Shown one piece after another: positions 62,037-64,000 of a DNA stretch of 64,000 nucleotides (positions are counted from its first letter, which is position 1; every line of letters begins with the position of its first letter). The notes under the pieces were generated by a model that was given only the letters and a program-made list of their open reading frames with translations, was not told the origin of the DNA and ran no database searches. Source of the stretch: Scenedesmus sp. ARA3 (taxonomy: Eukaryota > Chlorophyta > Chlorophyceae > Sphaeropleales > Scenedesmaceae); contig RWJK01001210.1 in the NCBI GenBank assembly GCA_004335835.1, positions 9,313 through 73,312 of the forward strand, in the 5' to 3' direction. A program made the translations under genes and the position numbers.

Positions 62037-64000
62037 TTGCAATGATTTGTTGACAGACAATTTGCATTGTACATATGAGCAGTTGACCGATGCGGGCGTC
62101 AGATGTGACTGACTGGTGCAAACGCATGTCGTGCCACAGTGTGTTGCAACTGAGTCATTGTTTTTACCCCCCTATGAGCCTCTCGTTGGCTCCTGACTGG
62201 GGTTCCCACTCCTCGTTGAGTGGAGCATGTAATGTAATGTAATGTAAAGTTTTAGATGGCATGCAAGTGACCATGACTGGTTGACGCATGCCACTGGGAC
62301 TAGTCTGAACTGTGCGTTGGGCAGCGCATGGGGGCAAGCAATGCCCACAGCCTGCAGAGAGCTGTGTCACTGACAGTTAATAACAGTTGTTAACGGCTAT
62401 TAACAGTTGTCATGTTAACAGTAGAATGTATTTGCATGCTTGCATAATGGATAGCCTATCCTGCGGCAGTACGTCTTGAATGTTGCAGGTTGTTTGGGCA
62501 GCAAGTATCGCATGCACCAGTTGTATGCTTGTAGTGCTCGCAGCATGTGCTAACTCCTTACTGGGTGGGCTGGGACTTGTAGCCGCAATGGTGTTTTGTT
62601 CTTGTTTCATCACATCAGTACGGCAGGCGGCACAGCATGGCAAGTACGGCTTGCAACGATTGCTGGGTGCCTCTGTATGCAGATCATTTGCTGGAAAGTT
62701 GCAGTGTCACGTGACAATGGCAATCTAGGCTGCAGGATGCTCACAAGTTACAGTTCACTCTTGTTTGTGTACCTGTTGCAACAACCTCTTTCACCTATTA
62801 CTGCTGCATAATTGTATCGTTCTTGCCTTTCAATGGCTATGCAGCAGCTTGGGCATATCAGCCATCTGCAACGCCATGTGGATATGCCTATCGATGGTGC
62901 TGCAAATTTTCATTAAGTGCATATTCAGCTGCATCACATAAGTGCTTGCCACCCACACATGACTTTCAAAATCACTGATGGCAGACAATCAGCAGTAGCA
63001 GTATGGCCTGTGTGTGTCCTGATTGACCTGAGTTGAACGGGTTGTTGGTTGTCACCGTCATCATGGTGGTGGTGCTGATTATTACATTTTTAAGTGTGCT
63101 GCTTGGCAGCCGCAGCGCAGCGCTCATATTGCAGGGGTCACTCAATCAAGCACAAGTGCTACAGGCTCCAGTACTGACTTCCAGCGTGCCTTGTATTGTT
63201 GTTGACGTTCATCATGCCATGCAGTGCCGCGCGGCACTGCGGTGCCACCCCTGCGGTGCTGCTGTACAGCCCTGCCCTCAGCTGCTAGGCTAGCTGCCGG
63301 CTTCAGCACAATTTGAATGACACATATACCCGTCTAGATCTAGGAGCCTTGTGTCGTTTGCATCGTGTGCATGTCAAAGGGTGGCAGCACAGGGGTGCAT
63401 TTGTGTCGAGTCACTGGCAGTCAAACTGGGTGGCACCAACATTTTGGTGTTGGAAAAAGGCAATGCTGCTCAGAATTTTGGCAGCCAGCGAGATGCTGAT
63501 TAGGCAACCACTGGTTCCGTCAACACCACGCACTCAGTGCAGTGACTGCTGTACATGATTACTAGCGGCAGCCACTCGGAAGTCTTGGTCCCCGCTTTGC
63601 TCGGCAGGCTCTTTGGCAGCTTGGATATGGATAGTATACCACCACTTTTGTTTTGGAAGAGAAAGCTGCGGTGATGATGACATAAATGCCGCGCGTAGCC
63701 ATTTCTGTCACCGTGACAGAGCACCAGTCGCCAGGCATGCCTCAGCTCTGCCGACTCTTGAGCTGAGCAAGCGAGAGGCACAGGGAGAGCCTTAATGCTT
63801 CGATCCAAACTAAACTGCACCCTGATCAGCTATAGCTTAGCAGAAAGATTTGAAACGCACTGCCTCAGCAAACCGCCGCGACGCTTGGACTGCCATCGGA
63901 ATAGTGGCACATGACGCCGGAGGCACCCTGCCGACGATTGTCGTTGGTTTTATAGAAACATTCATTTAGCTCATAAAAACCGCAGGCTGGTGGCTCTCGT
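62037..64000. other. Terminal region without a recognisable gene
   Basis: About 2 kb. After the acidic-protein 3' flank only short frames without domains are seen. Contains a palindromic TTAATAACAG/TGTTAAC cluster at about 62375-62420. CAG/CTG runs are notably rare here. Confidence 0.5.
62228..62247 (+). terminator. Four back-to-back TGTAA poly(A) signals
   Basis: TGTAATGTAATGTAATGTAA: four consecutive 5-bp units, about 190 bases after the acidic-protein stop. TGTAA is the usual chlorophyte poly(A) signal, so this is a strong 3'-end candidate. Confidence 0.6.

Overview
The window is nuclear DNA from a eukaryote, most likely a chlorophyte green alga, and the repeat style suggests Chlorophyceae/Sphaeropleales. 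The evidence is: many short exons joined by GT-AG introns; TGTAA-type poly(A) signals; a short interstitial run of the plant/algal telomere motif CCCTAAA; plant-type proteins (a cellulose-synthase-like GT2, a SPOT1-like protein, a strictosidine-synthase-like protein); and a very high load of CAG/CTG trinucleotide repeats. The assignment is inferred from these features, without any database search. Three N-runs mark assembly gaps.

Layout. 2-1010 (+): 3' end of a gene with a CBM96/DNRLRE-like module. 4472-8671 (+): a single-exon giant polyGln/polyAla protein. 9974-14782 (+): nucleoporin ALADIN, 11 exons. 15929-16582 (+): SNU13, 2 exons. 17555-21461 (+): a type II membrane protein with a coiled coil, a Cys-rich PAN-like segment and a divergent cyclophilin-like domain. 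22811-31475 (-): an 18-exon SPOT1-like type I membrane protein. 31881-35918 (+): an F-box/WD-repeat protein, divergent from it. 36777-40201 (-): IBA57, the Fe-S cluster assembly factor. 40855-45496 (-): a GH5 glycoside hydrolase, 5' end unresolved. 46683-51415 (+): a CSLA/CSLC-type GT2 synthase, divergent from the GH5 gene. 53661-58624 (+): a strictosidine-synthase-like/APMAP protein. 59660-62036 (+): an unrecognised acidic protein. No rRNA, CRISPR array, prokaryotic operon or complete autonomous transposon was seen. One MITE-like element lies in an ALADIN intron.

Exon models were built by hand from splice sites and reading phase. In each gene with a closed model all exon phases agree and the summed length is a multiple of three; the 5' ends of the GH5, acidic and CBM-like genes remain open.

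The strongest unusual signal is structural. In most multi-exon genes, one or more exon edges, together with the adjoining splice site, are repeated 1-3 extra times as diverged tandem copies inside the neighbouring intron. Many 3' splice sites are also the end of a (CTG)n microsatellite. Together these suggest that introns here grow, or arise, by local tandem duplication of exon/intron junctions, seeded or accompanied by CTG/CAG expansion. Haplotype mis-assembly remains the main alternative.

Functionally the genes are mostly housekeeping (nuclear pore, spliceosome, mitochondrial Fe-S assembly, F-box) plus a secretory/cell-wall set. The head-to-head GH5 hydrolase and CSLA/C-type synthase could form a co-regulated wall-polysaccharide pair.
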